This document shows, piece by piece, positions 1 to 7,779 of a stretch of 64,000 bases of DNA. Both the position numbers and the translations under genes were made by a program. How positions within the stretch are numbered: the first letter of the stretch is position 1; every line of letters starts with the position of its first letter. The notes beneath the pieces are model-generated. The model did no database searches. It had not been told where the DNA came from and was given only the letters and a program-made list of their open reading frames with translations. The stretch lies in contig JAQGGZ010000010.1 of assembly GCA_028289125.1 (NCBI GenBank), positions 1 to 64,000 on the forward strand, read 5' to 3'. This DNA is from Candidatus Saccharimonadota bacterium (GTDB lineage Bacteria; Patescibacteriota; Saccharimonadia; Saccharimonadales; UBA4665).

Positions 1-12
1 TAGCATACAGGT

Positions 13-252
13 ATGGCAAACAATGATAACGATATAGATGACCCTGACTTGCAGATGATAAGCGAGCCGCCGAGCGAGTATACGGAATTGACCCGACTAC
101 CAGACGAAGATAACCCGATGAGTGATCCATATGATCTGCCCAAAACCCTTGATGATACCCATCCGGCTACCGATACGGAAATTGATCCCATGGAAGAATA
201 TGATGAAGGCTTGTCTGGGGCGGCCGAGGCCGAAGACCCCCTTAGGGAATAA
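13..252 (+). CDS. Small acidic hypothetical protein
   Basis: Encodes 79 residues, very rich in Asp, Glu and Pro, with no membrane segment, signal peptide or cysteine. The C-terminal part contains DEGLSGAAEAEDP, which loosely resembles acidic actinobacterial proteins of the DUF5709 kind; this is only a resemblance from memory. It sits at the left edge of the window, so an upstream partner cannot be seen. The next gene is convergent. No function can be assigned. Confidence 0.5.
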   Translation: MANNDNDIDDPDLQMISEPPSEYTELTRLPDEDNPMSDPYDLPKTLDDTHPATDTEIDPMEEYDEGLSGAAEAEDPLRE

Positions 253-331
253 AACACCTACTTAACGACATTCAAGCGTTAACGCGGGCGCGATAGGCAG
301 ATGAGAGTGGCGTCGCAATTAGATGACTGGA

Positions 332-1012
332 TCATGTAACTGCTGCAGCGTATGACGGGGGCAGGTCATGCAAGTAACTCGCGAGTGTGTCGGAATCAAC
401 ATTCGCACCAAATGCCTCGTGTCCCGGTTCGAGCCATCTGCCGGCAGAAAGCTGCCCGATATGAAGGGGGTCGAAGCCCAAGTCATTAATAAGCTGCGCG
501 ACTACTTGGTTATCGGCGGCGTTATCCCCGGCTATAGCGATAGCCTTTCTGTTAGGTGCGCCAACTGGTCGTGTCTCATCGAGGAGGTGGTGATAACCCA
601 TATGGCTCAGTGCTTTGACGACACGTGAAGTGTCGAAATAGGATTGCACAAGTTCACTCGTTGAGGTCTCCGGGTTGCGCAAGTCGTCGCGATCGCCGTC
701 AACTTCCCACCAGTAATTCATGGCGTCAACAACTAATTTGCCGGCCAACATGTCTTTTGGAACGGACTGATACTTTCCTAGAGGCAGCGCCAAGACGATG
801 ATGTCTGAGCGTTTGGTCGCGTCAGCGAGTGTCAAAGCATGAGCGCCCGGAGCAAGGACTTCTACGCTTAACCGAATCTTGTCTGGCGACCCAGATCCTG
901 ACACGTATACCGTGTAGCCAGCCTTCAGCGCCAGCTGGGCGAGTACTATACCCAACTTACCGGCGCCTACGATGGTGAGGTTTTTATTTTGTTTTGCCAC
1001 TGATTCCGTCAC
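332..1012 (-). CDS. NADPH-dependent F420 reductase-like protein (NAD(P)-binding)
   Basis: 226 residues. The N-terminus has a Rossmann dinucleotide-binding motif, IVGAGKLGIVLAQLA (about residues 14-28), and the fold matches the F420_oxidored/NADP oxidoreductase family, which moves hydride between NADPH and an oxidised partner. It is cytoplasmic, with no signal or membrane segment. Its start lies 29 bases inside the upstream luciferase-like oxidoreductase gene, so the two are translationally linked and probably act together in a flavin or deazaflavin redox step. Cofactor F420 synthesis genes are not visible here, so F420 use is not shown; NADPH with FMN is equally possible. Confidence 0.75.
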   Translation of the reverse strand: MTESVAKQNKNLTIVGAGKLGIVLAQLALKAGYTVYVSGSGSPDKIRLSVEVLAPGAHALTLADATKRSDIIVLALPLGKYQSVPKDMLAGKLVVDAMNYWWEVDGDRDDLRNPETSTSELVQSYFDTSRVVKALSHMGYHHLLDETRPVGAPNRKAIAIAGDNAADNQVVAQLINDLGFDPLHIGQLSAGRWLEPGHEAFGANVDSDTLASYLHDLPPSYAAAVT

Positions 1013-2051
1013 TTTCGGCGAGTAATTCTTTGACGCGTGGGATAACTTTTGTGGCGTACAGCTCTATCATGTGTAATCGGGCTTTCGCAGGCATTGGACC
1101 GCCACCATATACGAGGTCAAAGCGGTTAACGCCCAGGGCTTTAATGGTTTTGGCCATTTTTTGAGCCACCGTTTCCGGAGATCCGATGTACAGTGAGTAC
1201 TTTGCCACTTCTTCGTCAAAATGTTCTCTTTTCATGGGCGGCCAGCCACGCGTACTGCCGATGCGGTCGAAATTTATCTTGTGATTAGGCCATGCTATCT
1301 CGACCGCTTCTTCATCCGTATCAGCGATGAAGCCAGGTGAATGTATGCCGATTTCGCTTGTATCGGTACCGAACTGCTCGCCCGCCTGTTTGTACAGTTC
1401 GATGTAGGGAATAAAGCGTTCTGGTGATCCGCCGATGACAGCCAGCATTAAAGGAAAACCATACTTTGCCGCTCTGATGACGGATTGCGGCGAACCACCG
1501 ACTCCGATAGAGGTATGGATGCGGCCCGATTCAGTCTTTGGATAGATCTCAGCACCAGCTAGAGCATGCCTGGTTGTGCCGGTCCAGGTAACGGGTTTCT
1601 CTTTAAGTACCTGAGCCATAAGTTCGACTTTTTCTTCAAACAAAAGCTCATAATCACGCAGCTCATAACCAAAGAGCGGAAATGATTCAGTAAACGATCC
1701 ACGCCCGAGGATAATCTGTGCTCGACCGTTCGACAGTGCGTCAAGCGTTGCGAAACGCTCGAAAACTCGCACCGGGTCGTCGGAACTCAATACCGTTACG
1801 CCAGACGCAAGCTTGATGTTTTTCGTCCTGGTAGCGATACCGGCTAACACGGTCTCGGGGCTGCTGATAGAAAAATCGTGGCGATGGTGTTCGCCGAGTG
1901 CGATAACATCGACTCCAAGCTTGTCCGCTAGGATAGCTTCTTCGACTACCTGCCGTATTGCTCCGGCGTGGGACATCAGCTTGCCATCATCGTCGACCGG
2001 GATGTCTCCGAACGAATCGAGACCGAATTTGAATGTTTGCGTGGTTTCCAT
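984..2051 (-). CDS. LLM-class flavin-dependent oxidoreductase (luciferase-like)
   Basis: 355 residues, the normal length for the bacterial luciferase-like monooxygenase superfamily. Visible family features are the N-terminal FKFGLDSFGDIP strand, ALGEHHRHDFSISSP (family xEHH motif), and the C-terminal YIGSPETVAQKM, which is typical of LLM oxidoreductases using FMN or F420. The substrate is unknown. It is the first gene of a two-gene unit with the overlapping F420-reductase-like gene. There is no Shine-Dalgarno; a TATAAT box lies seven bases before the ATG, so the mRNA is probably leaderless. Confidence 0.85.
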   Translation of the reverse strand: METTQTFKFGLDSFGDIPVDDDGKLMSHAGAIRQVVEEAILADKLGVDVIALGEHHRHDFSISSPETVLAGIATRTKNIKLASGVTVLSSDDPVRVFERFATLDALSNGRAQIILGRGSFTESFPLFGYELRDYELLFEEKVELMAQVLKEKPVTWTGTTRHALAGAEIYPKTESGRIHTSIGVGGSPQSVIRAAKYGFPLMLAVIGGSPERFIPYIELYKQAGEQFGTDTSEIGIHSPGFIADTDEEAVEIAWPNHKINFDRIGSTRGWPPMKREHFDEEVAKYSLYIGSPETVAQKMAKTIKALGVNRFDLVYGGGPMPAKARLHMIELYATKVIPRVKELLAESDGISGKTK

Positions 2052-2058
2052 GCATTCT

Positions 2059-2064
2059 ATTATA
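2059..2064 (-). promoter_or_regulatory. -10 box giving a leaderless mRNA for the LLM oxidoreductase
   Basis: On the minus strand TATAAT is followed by seven bases and then the ATG at 2051. Transcription normally starts six to eight bases after the -10 box, so the transcript would begin at or next to the start codon. No Shine-Dalgarno is present. Confidence 0.6.
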
Positions 2065-2121
2065 TAGATACATCTCTATAAATAATTTTCTCTTCAGCAT
2101 ACTCGCTGGTGGCGGGCCCGG

Positions 2122-3432
2122 TCAGGTTGTCCAGGGAAACGTTTCCGGTAAATCCCTGTCATGTTGCGGTTCGATATGTAAAGGATGCAGAGCTCTCGTC
2201 CGGTCGATATGGATCAGGGCGTCATAGCGTCGGGGTAGCAGTGTCGGGACGTAGTTGCCGAGACTCTCACGGCGTGGATCGTATACGACCCCGATCGCCC
2301 GGTGGTCTCGTGCCTCCCAGAAACCCTCATACTCCAGCACTTCATAGGACATAATCAACTTGTTATGGGGCATGGCTTCATGCAGCAGTGCCTCCCAGCT
2401 GCCGCTTTGCCCAGGCGGTACCTCGATGATGCGCATCGGGGCATCCCATTGCGCTCCGGCTACCACGGTGCCCTCATAAGTACTAAAGCCGACCAGCACC
2501 GTGTCGTCCTCTGTCTGTGCCTCGCGGACCAGCTGCCCGATATTTACCATGCCGTGGTCGGCCATATCGGTGTAACGTGCGTCGCCAACGTGGGTGTTGT
2601 GGGCCCAGATAATAGCCTTGGCCTCCGGCCCATAGCGCTTCATAAGGTTGCCGAGTGTTTCTACCATATGATTGTCGCGTATATTCCATGAGGCCGCATC
2701 TCCTCTGACCATCGTACGATAATAATGTTCGGCGTTCATGACGGTGCGAGCGTTCTGTTCGGCGTCAAGGTCGGCTTCAAAATCGTCGGCGTACGCTGGG
2801 AACTTTTCCTGTATGAGTCGGAGCACGCGGATAACCTCCTCTTCGCAAGACTTTGGAGCGAAAGCGGTGTGGTAGGCATACAACTGAGGATCATGTCCAT
2901 ACGGTTCAAAGCAGCGGTACGCTTGTTTGGCCTGTTCAGCCGCTTCGGGATCGGTCTTTTCCAGATATTTCACCACCGCGTCTAGCGAATCCCATAGGCT
3001 GTATACATCAAGGCCATAGAAACCGACGCGGTCTTCTAGCGGGCGGCTTGCGTTAAAAGCGTGCAGCCACTCGGCTAACCGTACGATTTCCTTGTTTGCC
3101 CACATCCAAGTCGGCCAGCGTTTGTATCGGCTGAGTACTTCGGTGGCACTGTTGCCGGAATGCGGGTATTGTTTTACGTAGCGGTTCACCTGGTAGCAGT
3201 CCGGCCAGTCGCCCTCGACGGCGATAAATGAGAAACCTTTCTCGGCGATTAACCGCTGGCTGATGCGGCTGCGCCAGGCATAAAACTCGCTGGTGCCATG
3301 CGAGGCTTCGCCCAATAGAACATAGTGTGCTTCACCTATCCGGTTCAGTAGGGCGTCGGTATCCTCCGTCTTGTCCCAAGGACGGGCTACGGTCTCGATT
3401 TCCTGGACGGGATCAGCGACTACGCTGACCAT
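2122..3432 (-). CDS. Erythromycin esterase family protein
   Basis: 436 residues. Motifs of the erythromycin esterase (EreA/EreB-like) family are clear: LLGEASHGTSEF with the candidate catalytic His at residue 45, FIAVEGDWPDCYQVNRY, and IIWAHNTHVGDARYTDM. Known members hydrolyse macrolide lactones, but many genomic members sit beside a phosphoribosyltransferase, as here, and have no proven resistance role. The downstream end of the upstream phosphoribosyltransferase gene overlaps this start by 20 bases. The start has a good AGGAAGT ribosome site five bases upstream. There is no signal peptide. The true substrate is unknown. Confidence 0.85.
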   Translation of the reverse strand: MVSVVADPVQEIETVARPWDKTEDTDALLNRIGEAHYVLLGEASHGTSEFYAWRSRISQRLIAEKGFSFIAVEGDWPDCYQVNRYVKQYPHSGNSATEVLSRYKRWPTWMWANKEIVRLAEWLHAFNASRPLEDRVGFYGLDVYSLWDSLDAVVKYLEKTDPEAAEQAKQAYRCFEPYGHDPQLYAYHTAFAPKSCEEEVIRVLRLIQEKFPAYADDFEADLDAEQNARTVMNAEHYYRTMVRGDAASWNIRDNHMVETLGNLMKRYGPEAKAIIWAHNTHVGDARYTDMADHGMVNIGQLVREAQTEDDTVLVGFSTYEGTVVAGAQWDAPMRIIEVPPGQSGSWEALLHEAMPHNKLIMSYEVLEYEGFWEARDHRAIGVVYDPRRESLGNYVPTLLPRRYDALIHIDRTRALHPLHIEPQHDRDLPETFPWTT

Positions 3433-4084
3433 GACTTACTTCCTGTGTCTTGAACCGCTCAAGCAGTTCCACGACTTCATCATCCTCTACCTGGTCGAAC
3501 TCCTCATAATAGGCACCGATATATCCGCGGAACATACGCGGCGCATCGAGTGCCACGACCTCATCGGCATACTGCTGTAGTTGCTCGACAGCGTCATAAG
3601 GAATGACCGGCACGGCTACGACGATACGAGCCGGCTGGTAGTTACGAATCTCTTGGAGTGCGGCCAACATGGTCAAGCCGGTGGCTACCCCATCATCAGT
3701 AACGATTGTCATGTGGCCTTCGGCCGTAATCGGACTGCGCCCGGCGAGATAGGTGAGCCGTCGCCGCCGAGCCTCGGCTATTTGGGCACCGGTGACTTGT
3801 TCCAACCACTCCATATCAAGCGCGGCAACTTCCTCCTGGTTACATACCAGGTACCCGCTTTCGGTTACGGCACAGATTGCATATTCAGGGTCCAGGGGAT
3901 GGCCGATTTTGCGCGGAATAATCAGGTCGAGCGGTGCCTGTAGATGTTCAGCAATCTCGGCACCTATCTCAACTCCGCCACGGGGTAGGGCATAGACTAT
4001 TGCATCTCCATCCTTATACTTTTCAAGTGCTTGTGCGAGAAGTCGGCCGGCTTGCTTGCGGTCTTTGAAACATACATTCCTCAT
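3413..4084 (-). CDS. Phosphoribosyltransferase family protein
   Basis: 223 residues. The PRPP-binding loop is visible as VTDDGVATG, and the N-terminal YALPRGGVEIGAEIA is the usual second motif of this stand-alone type I phosphoribosyltransferase family. The family is often found next to, or fused with, erythromycin-esterase-like proteins and dienelactone hydrolases. The nucleobase substrate is unknown. It is the middle gene of a DUF2267-PRTase-esterase operon: the DUF2267 stop and this ATG share a base (TAATG), and this stop lies inside the esterase start region. Confidence 0.85.
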   Translation of the reverse strand: MRNVCFKDRKQAGRLLAQALEKYKDGDAIVYALPRGGVEIGAEIAEHLQAPLDLIIPRKIGHPLDPEYAICAVTESGYLVCNQEEVAALDMEWLEQVTGAQIAEARRRRLTYLAGRSPITAEGHMTIVTDDGVATGLTMLAALQEIRNYQPARIVVAVPVIPYDAVEQLQQYADEVVALDAPRMFRGYIGAYYEEFDQVEDDEVVELLERFKTQEVSHGQRSR

Positions 4085-4512
4085 TACGGCACCAGACCCA
4101 CCAGGTCCTTAGGCAAAATAGACCTGATATCATCAAACTCGCCTTCGGACACGAATTCTTTTAAGGCGGTCAAGACGGTGGGAACCAATTTGTCCATACC
4201 GCCCTCTATCTCGTATGGAAAGTTCTGCTGCACGCGTCTCAAAAATTCTTCACGGTCCATTTTCAAAGGTACCTTGGACGGATTCCAGCCTTCATAGTAG
4301 ATGCCGCGGATCAGCATTGGCAGCTGGGCGGCGAAGTCAGCGGCTTCCGCTACGGTTAATCGGTCGCGCATGGCGTGGAGTACGGCGCGCAAAGCATCGT
4401 AGGACTGCTCGCGCCGCTCTTTCGGCCAACCGTAGCTCTGTTCAATCGTTTGCAGGACGTGGTTGGTCTTGTCGAATGTGGTGCTAAAGATAGTGTAGCT
4501 CGTATCGCTCAT
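4084..4512 (-). CDS. DUF2267 domain protein
   Basis: 142 residues from the chosen ATG. The protein is helical and soluble, with AADFAAQLPMLIRGIYYEGW, the characteristic centre of DUF2267. An in-frame ATG lies seven codons upstream, but the ATG at 4512 has GGGAGGA seven bases before it, so it is the better start. It is the first gene of the operon with the phosphoribosyltransferase and erythromycin-esterase-like genes, which overlap it in series. DUF2267 proteins have no established biochemical role; the context suggests stress or secondary metabolism. Confidence 0.85.
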   Translation of the reverse strand: MSDTSYTIFSTTFDKTNHVLQTIEQSYGWPKERREQSYDALRAVLHAMRDRLTVAEAADFAAQLPMLIRGIYYEGWNPSKVPLKMDREEFLRRVQQNFPYEIEGGMDKLVPTVLTALKEFVSEGEFDDIRSILPKDLVGLVP

Positions 4513-4682
4513 CTGAGATCCTCCCTCAGACACTTAATGCTTCATTCAGGTTCATTCTATTCCGTCGTGCGGCAGAATTCTGTACTAAATTTAACGGCGC
4601 GCGCTAGTTATATGTGTACGATTTATAACCGACGTATAGGCCGAGGTCGGATATAGTGTAATCATTAAGCGAAAATATATGC

Positions 4683-5042
4683 ATGAGCGTCAAACTCAAC
4701 CGACCAGCTTTAGCCTACGCCAAAGTCCTGATCAATAACGGTAGGGCAGTAGTGGACGAACGCGATGTATGGAGCAAGCATCAGCCATCGGCAGCGGTGG
4801 GAAATGATTTTATCGACAAGCACGGATGGCGGGAATACTCGCGATGGCATTTGGGCATAGACGACGCAGAGAATCCCAATACCAAAGGCCGATATAAGTT
4901 TCCTTACGGTGATTTTACGCAAGTACACCGCTGCGGAGTTCTGGCTGCCGAGTCACGGGCCGGCCAGTATAAGTACACTGACATAGAGCAGGCGGCGGCA
5001 CATTTACACGGTATGCTTGAAGGGCTAAAAGCCGGTCATTAA
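4683..5042 (+). CDS. Conserved hypothetical protein
   Basis: 119 residues with no signal or membrane segment. It contains strongly patterned stretches, YSRWHLGIDDAEN, RYKFPYGDFTQVHRCGVLA and AAAHLHGMLEGL, that look like a conserved bacterial family of unknown function (recognised from memory, no name known). Rich in aromatic residues and His. It is monocistronic, divergent from the DUF2267 operon across 170 bases. No convincing ribosome site is seen before the ATG. Confidence 0.65.
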   Translation: MSVKLNRPALAYAKVLINNGRAVVDERDVWSKHQPSAAVGNDFIDKHGWREYSRWHLGIDDAENPNTKGRYKFPYGDFTQVHRCGVLAAESRAGQYKYTDIEQAAAHLHGMLEGLKAGH

Positions 5043-5201
5043 AAGATATACAGGGGTATGATTTTACCGGCATTACGAGTAGTTCTGTCTGGGCGCTAAC
5101 TACTATGGTGGCAGTCATACCTTCAGGGGCTGCCACCACATTGGCCGCTCAGCTGGCTCTAAACCAGTGTGGCCCCAGACTAAGTCGGCGCCATTACCTG
5201 C

Positions 5202-5207
5202 TATACT
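5202..5207 (+). promoter_or_regulatory. Extended -10 promoter, leaderless start of GH25-like gene
   Basis: TGCTATACT (extended TGn plus TATACT) is followed by seven bases and the ATG at 5215. No Shine-Dalgarno is present, which fits a leaderless transcript. Confidence 0.6.
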
Positions 5208-5214
5208 AAGCAGT

Positions 5215-6081
5215 ATGAAAAAGCTCTCGATCCTAGCCGTTCTAGCTGTATCGGTGTTTTCTTTTAGCTTACTGCCGGCTACGGCATTAGCGGCTAAGCC
5301 GGTAGCCGGAGGTGGCGCGGCGCCCGCACCCGAATTGGTCGGGTATGACGTATCTTACCCGCAATGTGGCAGAAAACTGCCGACCGACCATTACTTCGGT
5401 GTCGTCGGTGTAAATAACGGACTGGCCAATGGAGCTAATCCTTGCTTGGCCGACCAGCTCGTGTGGGCCAGTAAGGCAAAGCCAGGCTCCGGTCAGTCCA
5501 AGTACCAGCTGTATGTAAATACGGCCAATCCTGGCGAAGTGATCTCACAGATAAATACTTGGCCGACGACAGATTATGATCTGAACGGCAACCGGCCGAA
5601 TAATCCTTATCAGGGTGGCTGTAATGGCAGTAACAGCAGTGCGTGCTCATGGCTTTACGGCTGGAACCGCTCAATTTACACGGAGAGCGTATTCAAGTCT
5701 GCCGCCAGCAGTAAGGGACTTAATACGAATACGGCAACCTACCTCTGGTGGCTTGATGTTGAAACGATGAATACATGGCAATCAGGCAGCAAAGAGGCCC
5801 TGATGCGCAACACAGCGGCTATTGAAGGCTTCGGTGCATACTATCAGTCCAAAGGCGCACGCATCGGACTGTACTCGACCGCTGTCCAGTGGGCAGAAAT
5901 TACAGGTAATACCGTGAGCGCGACCAGTAATCTGAATACCTTACCGAACTGGCGTCCAAGTGGTACAAGCCTTGCAAACGCAAAAGCTAACTGCAGCGTG
6001 GCGCCACTAACGCCAGGCGGCTTTATTTCACTGACCCAGTATGTCGTGAAGAACTTAGACCACGATCACTCCTGTGTCTAA
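5215..6081 (+). CDS. Secreted GH25-type muramidase-like protein
   Basis: 288 residues from the ATG at 5215; an ATG 16 codons upstream was rejected because a -10 box lies between the two. Residues 1-27 form a Sec signal peptide ending in ATALA. The mature part begins with GYDVSYPQCG, the DVS motif of GH25 lysozymes (D45), and carries WWLDVETMNTW with the catalytic D-x-E pair (D181, E183). GH25 enzymes cleave the MurNAc-GlcNAc bond of peptidoglycan. Several cysteines suggest disulfides. In an episymbiotic organism it could act on its own wall or on a host wall; the sequence cannot decide. It is monocistronic and convergent with the next gene. Confidence 0.75.
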   Translation: MKKLSILAVLAVSVFSFSLLPATALAAKPVAGGGAAPAPELVGYDVSYPQCGRKLPTDHYFGVVGVNNGLANGANPCLADQLVWASKAKPGSGQSKYQLYVNTANPGEVISQINTWPTTDYDLNGNRPNNPYQGGCNGSNSSACSWLYGWNRSIYTESVFKSAASSKGLNTNTATYLWWLDVETMNTWQSGSKEALMRNTAAIEGFGAYYQSKGARIGLYSTAVQWAEITGNTVSATSNLNTLPNWRPSGTSLANAKANCSVAPLTPGGFISLTQYVVKNLDHDHSCV

Positions 6082-6098
6082 GCGTCTTAGCGCCGGTC

Positions 6099-7274
6099 TT
6101 AAGCTGGCTGGAATACAGCCCGGACACAGTTGTCTTTTTTGTTTTTGAACAAGTCGTAGCCGAGCGCACCCTCATCAAGCGATAGGATATGAGTTGCCAG
6201 GTGTGCGGTTTGTAGCTCGCCACGTGCCATGCGCTCGAGCAGCATCGGTATGTAACGTTCGCCGTGCTGCTGGGCGCCTCGCAGGGTCAGCCCTTTGTTC
6301 ATAAGCGCCCCCATTGGGAATTTATCGAGCAGCCCGATGAAAACGCCGAGGTCGAACACCGTACCTCCCTTGCGACAGGCGATTATGGCCTCACGCAGCG
6401 CATGCCCTCGGTCGATTTGAAGGACTCTTGTCTGTTGCTTGGCTTGCTCAACGCGGTAGTAGGGGAGGGTCGAATGTGCCTCCATGCCGATGGCTTCGAT
6501 GCAGACATCCGGCCCGCGACCACCACTCCGTTCAAGTAGTTCTCCCTGGACGTCGGTCGTCTCGTAATTGATGACCTCGGCCCCAATAATGTCACGCATC
6601 ATGTCGAGGCGGTACTCGAAACGATCGATAGCGATGACCCGGTCGGCCCCGAGCAGTATCGCAGCCCTGGCGGCCATCTGGCCCACGGCCCCACAGCCCC
6701 AGACGGCAACGACATCACCTTCTTTGACGCCGCCCAGATCGGCGCCCATCCATCCGGTAGGAGCGGAATCAGAGGCAAATAGTGCGGTCAGATCGTCAAC
6801 TTCGTCGGGTATCTTGAACGCGATGTAATCAGCGTAAGGCACACGTACGAACTCAGCATGACTGCCCTTGAAACCGCCCATGGCGTGGGAGTATCCGAAC
6901 AGCCCGGCAGGATGCTGTCCCCAGAGCGTCTCAGTGATCGCTGGATTGGTATTGCCGTTTTCGCACAGGGAATACAAGTCATTCTCACAGTAGAAACAAC
7001 GGCCGCAAGCGATAACCGAGCAAACGACGACTCTGTCGCCGACTTTATGATTCTTTACGTTTTCGCCTATCTCCGCTACCTCACCCATGAATTCATGGCC
7101 GATGACATCGCCGCTCCGCATGGCCGGCACGTAGCCGCTAAGCAGGTGGAGATCGGAGCCGCAGACCGAACTCAAGCCGACTTTTATGATCATATCCTGG
7201 GTGTTCAGGATGCGTGGATCAGGCACGGTCTCAACGGATACTTCGTTGATTCCGGTCCAAGTAATAGCTTTCAT
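6099..7274 (-). CDS. Zinc-dependent alcohol dehydrogenase, formaldehyde dehydrogenase-like
   Basis: 391 residues from the chosen start. It belongs to the medium-chain zinc dehydrogenases: catalytic zinc region SVCGSDLHLLSG and GHEFMGEVAEIGE, four structural-zinc cysteines near CGRCFYC, and an NAD-binding VWGCGAVGQMAA. It resembles the glutathione-independent formaldehyde dehydrogenase group. An ORF opens 39 codons upstream, but the ATG at 7274 has AAGGAGG six bases before it. The start overlaps the upstream gene stop (ATGA), so the two are co-translated. A second dehydrogenase of the same group lies at 7780-8934. Confidence 0.85.
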   Translation of the reverse strand: MKAITWTGINEVSVETVPDPRILNTQDMIIKVGLSSVCGSDLHLLSGYVPAMRSGDVIGHEFMGEVAEIGENVKNHKVGDRVVVCSVIACGRCFYCENDLYSLCENGNTNPAITETLWGQHPAGLFGYSHAMGGFKGSHAEFVRVPYADYIAFKIPDEVDDLTALFASDSAPTGWMGADLGGVKEGDVVAVWGCGAVGQMAARAAILLGADRVIAIDRFEYRLDMMRDIIGAEVINYETTDVQGELLERSGGRGPDVCIEAIGMEAHSTLPYYRVEQAKQQTRVLQIDRGHALREAIIACRKGGTVFDLGVFIGLLDKFPMGALMNKGLTLRGAQQHGERYIPMLLERMARGELQTAHLATHILSLDEGALGYDLFKNKKDNCVRAVFQPA

Positions 7275-7738
7275 AGCCGGCCTCCTTCTTTGGCGTGCCG
7301 GGTGACGAAGTCTAGTGGCAGTCCGGTAAGAGTTCGGTGGGTTGATGGCGGTTCGTCGGCTTTTAATACCTCGCCTGTTTCGAACAGCCACTGCGTATCA
7401 CGAAGTGCGGTGCGCAACTTGGCGAGCATATTACGGGCTTCTCTGGCACTGAGTCCGTCACGGATAACCCTGCCCGCTATCTCAGTACCTTTCTTGCCTG
7501 GGGCAGGTGATATCTGAAGCTCGATGGAGCTGCCGTGTGTAAGGAGGGGCTGCAACTCCTCGCTCTCTAGTGTGACGTCCGCAACATCGCGGTTAATGGT
7601 AATGGGGTGCCAACGCTCGAGTGAATGGGCTATACGCTTCTGCGTCTGCTTTGCCTGTTGGACTGCGACGGCTGCGACACCGGCCACAACGGCTGTCCCT
7701 ACTAGTGCCAGGGCCGGCTTCTTATTATTAATTCTCAT
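7271..7738 (-). CDS. Membrane-anchored SRPBCC-like hypothetical protein
   Basis: 155 residues. Residues 8-27 (PALALVGTAVVAGVAAVAVQ) form a membrane anchor. The rest, with HPITINRDVADV, LQISPAPGKKGTEIAGRV and a Leu-rich helix, resembles truncated cyclase/COQ10-like proteins found next to zinc alcohol dehydrogenases in actinobacteria; this is a tentative match. A strong AAGGGGGG site precedes the ATG. It sits between two zinc dehydrogenases on the same strand and overlaps the second by four bases. Confidence 0.6.
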   Translation of the reverse strand: MRINNKKPALALVGTAVVAGVAAVAVQQAKQTQKRIAHSLERWHPITINRDVADVTLESEELQPLLTHGSSIELQISPAPGKKGTEIAGRVIRDGLSAREARNMLAKLRTALRDTQWLFETGEVLKADEPPSTHRTLTGLPLDFVTRHAKEGGRL

Positions 7739-7779
7739 AGTAACCCCCCTTATAAAGCGCTATGAATCCAGCGCTTTTA

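Noticed and set aside
2122-3432. Calling the erythromycin-esterase-like gene a resistance determinant
   Set aside because: Only family motifs are visible; the paired phosphoribosyltransferase context argues for another role.
5100-5141. Hairpin TGGTGGCAG / CTGCCACCA between the 4683 gene and the GH25-like gene
   Set aside because: The stem is good but there is no T tract on either strand, so it cannot be called a terminator, and no regulator site is known.
6858-7517. 219-codon frame opposite the zinc dehydrogenase
   Set aside because: Spans two real minus-strand genes and shows no domain or start signal.
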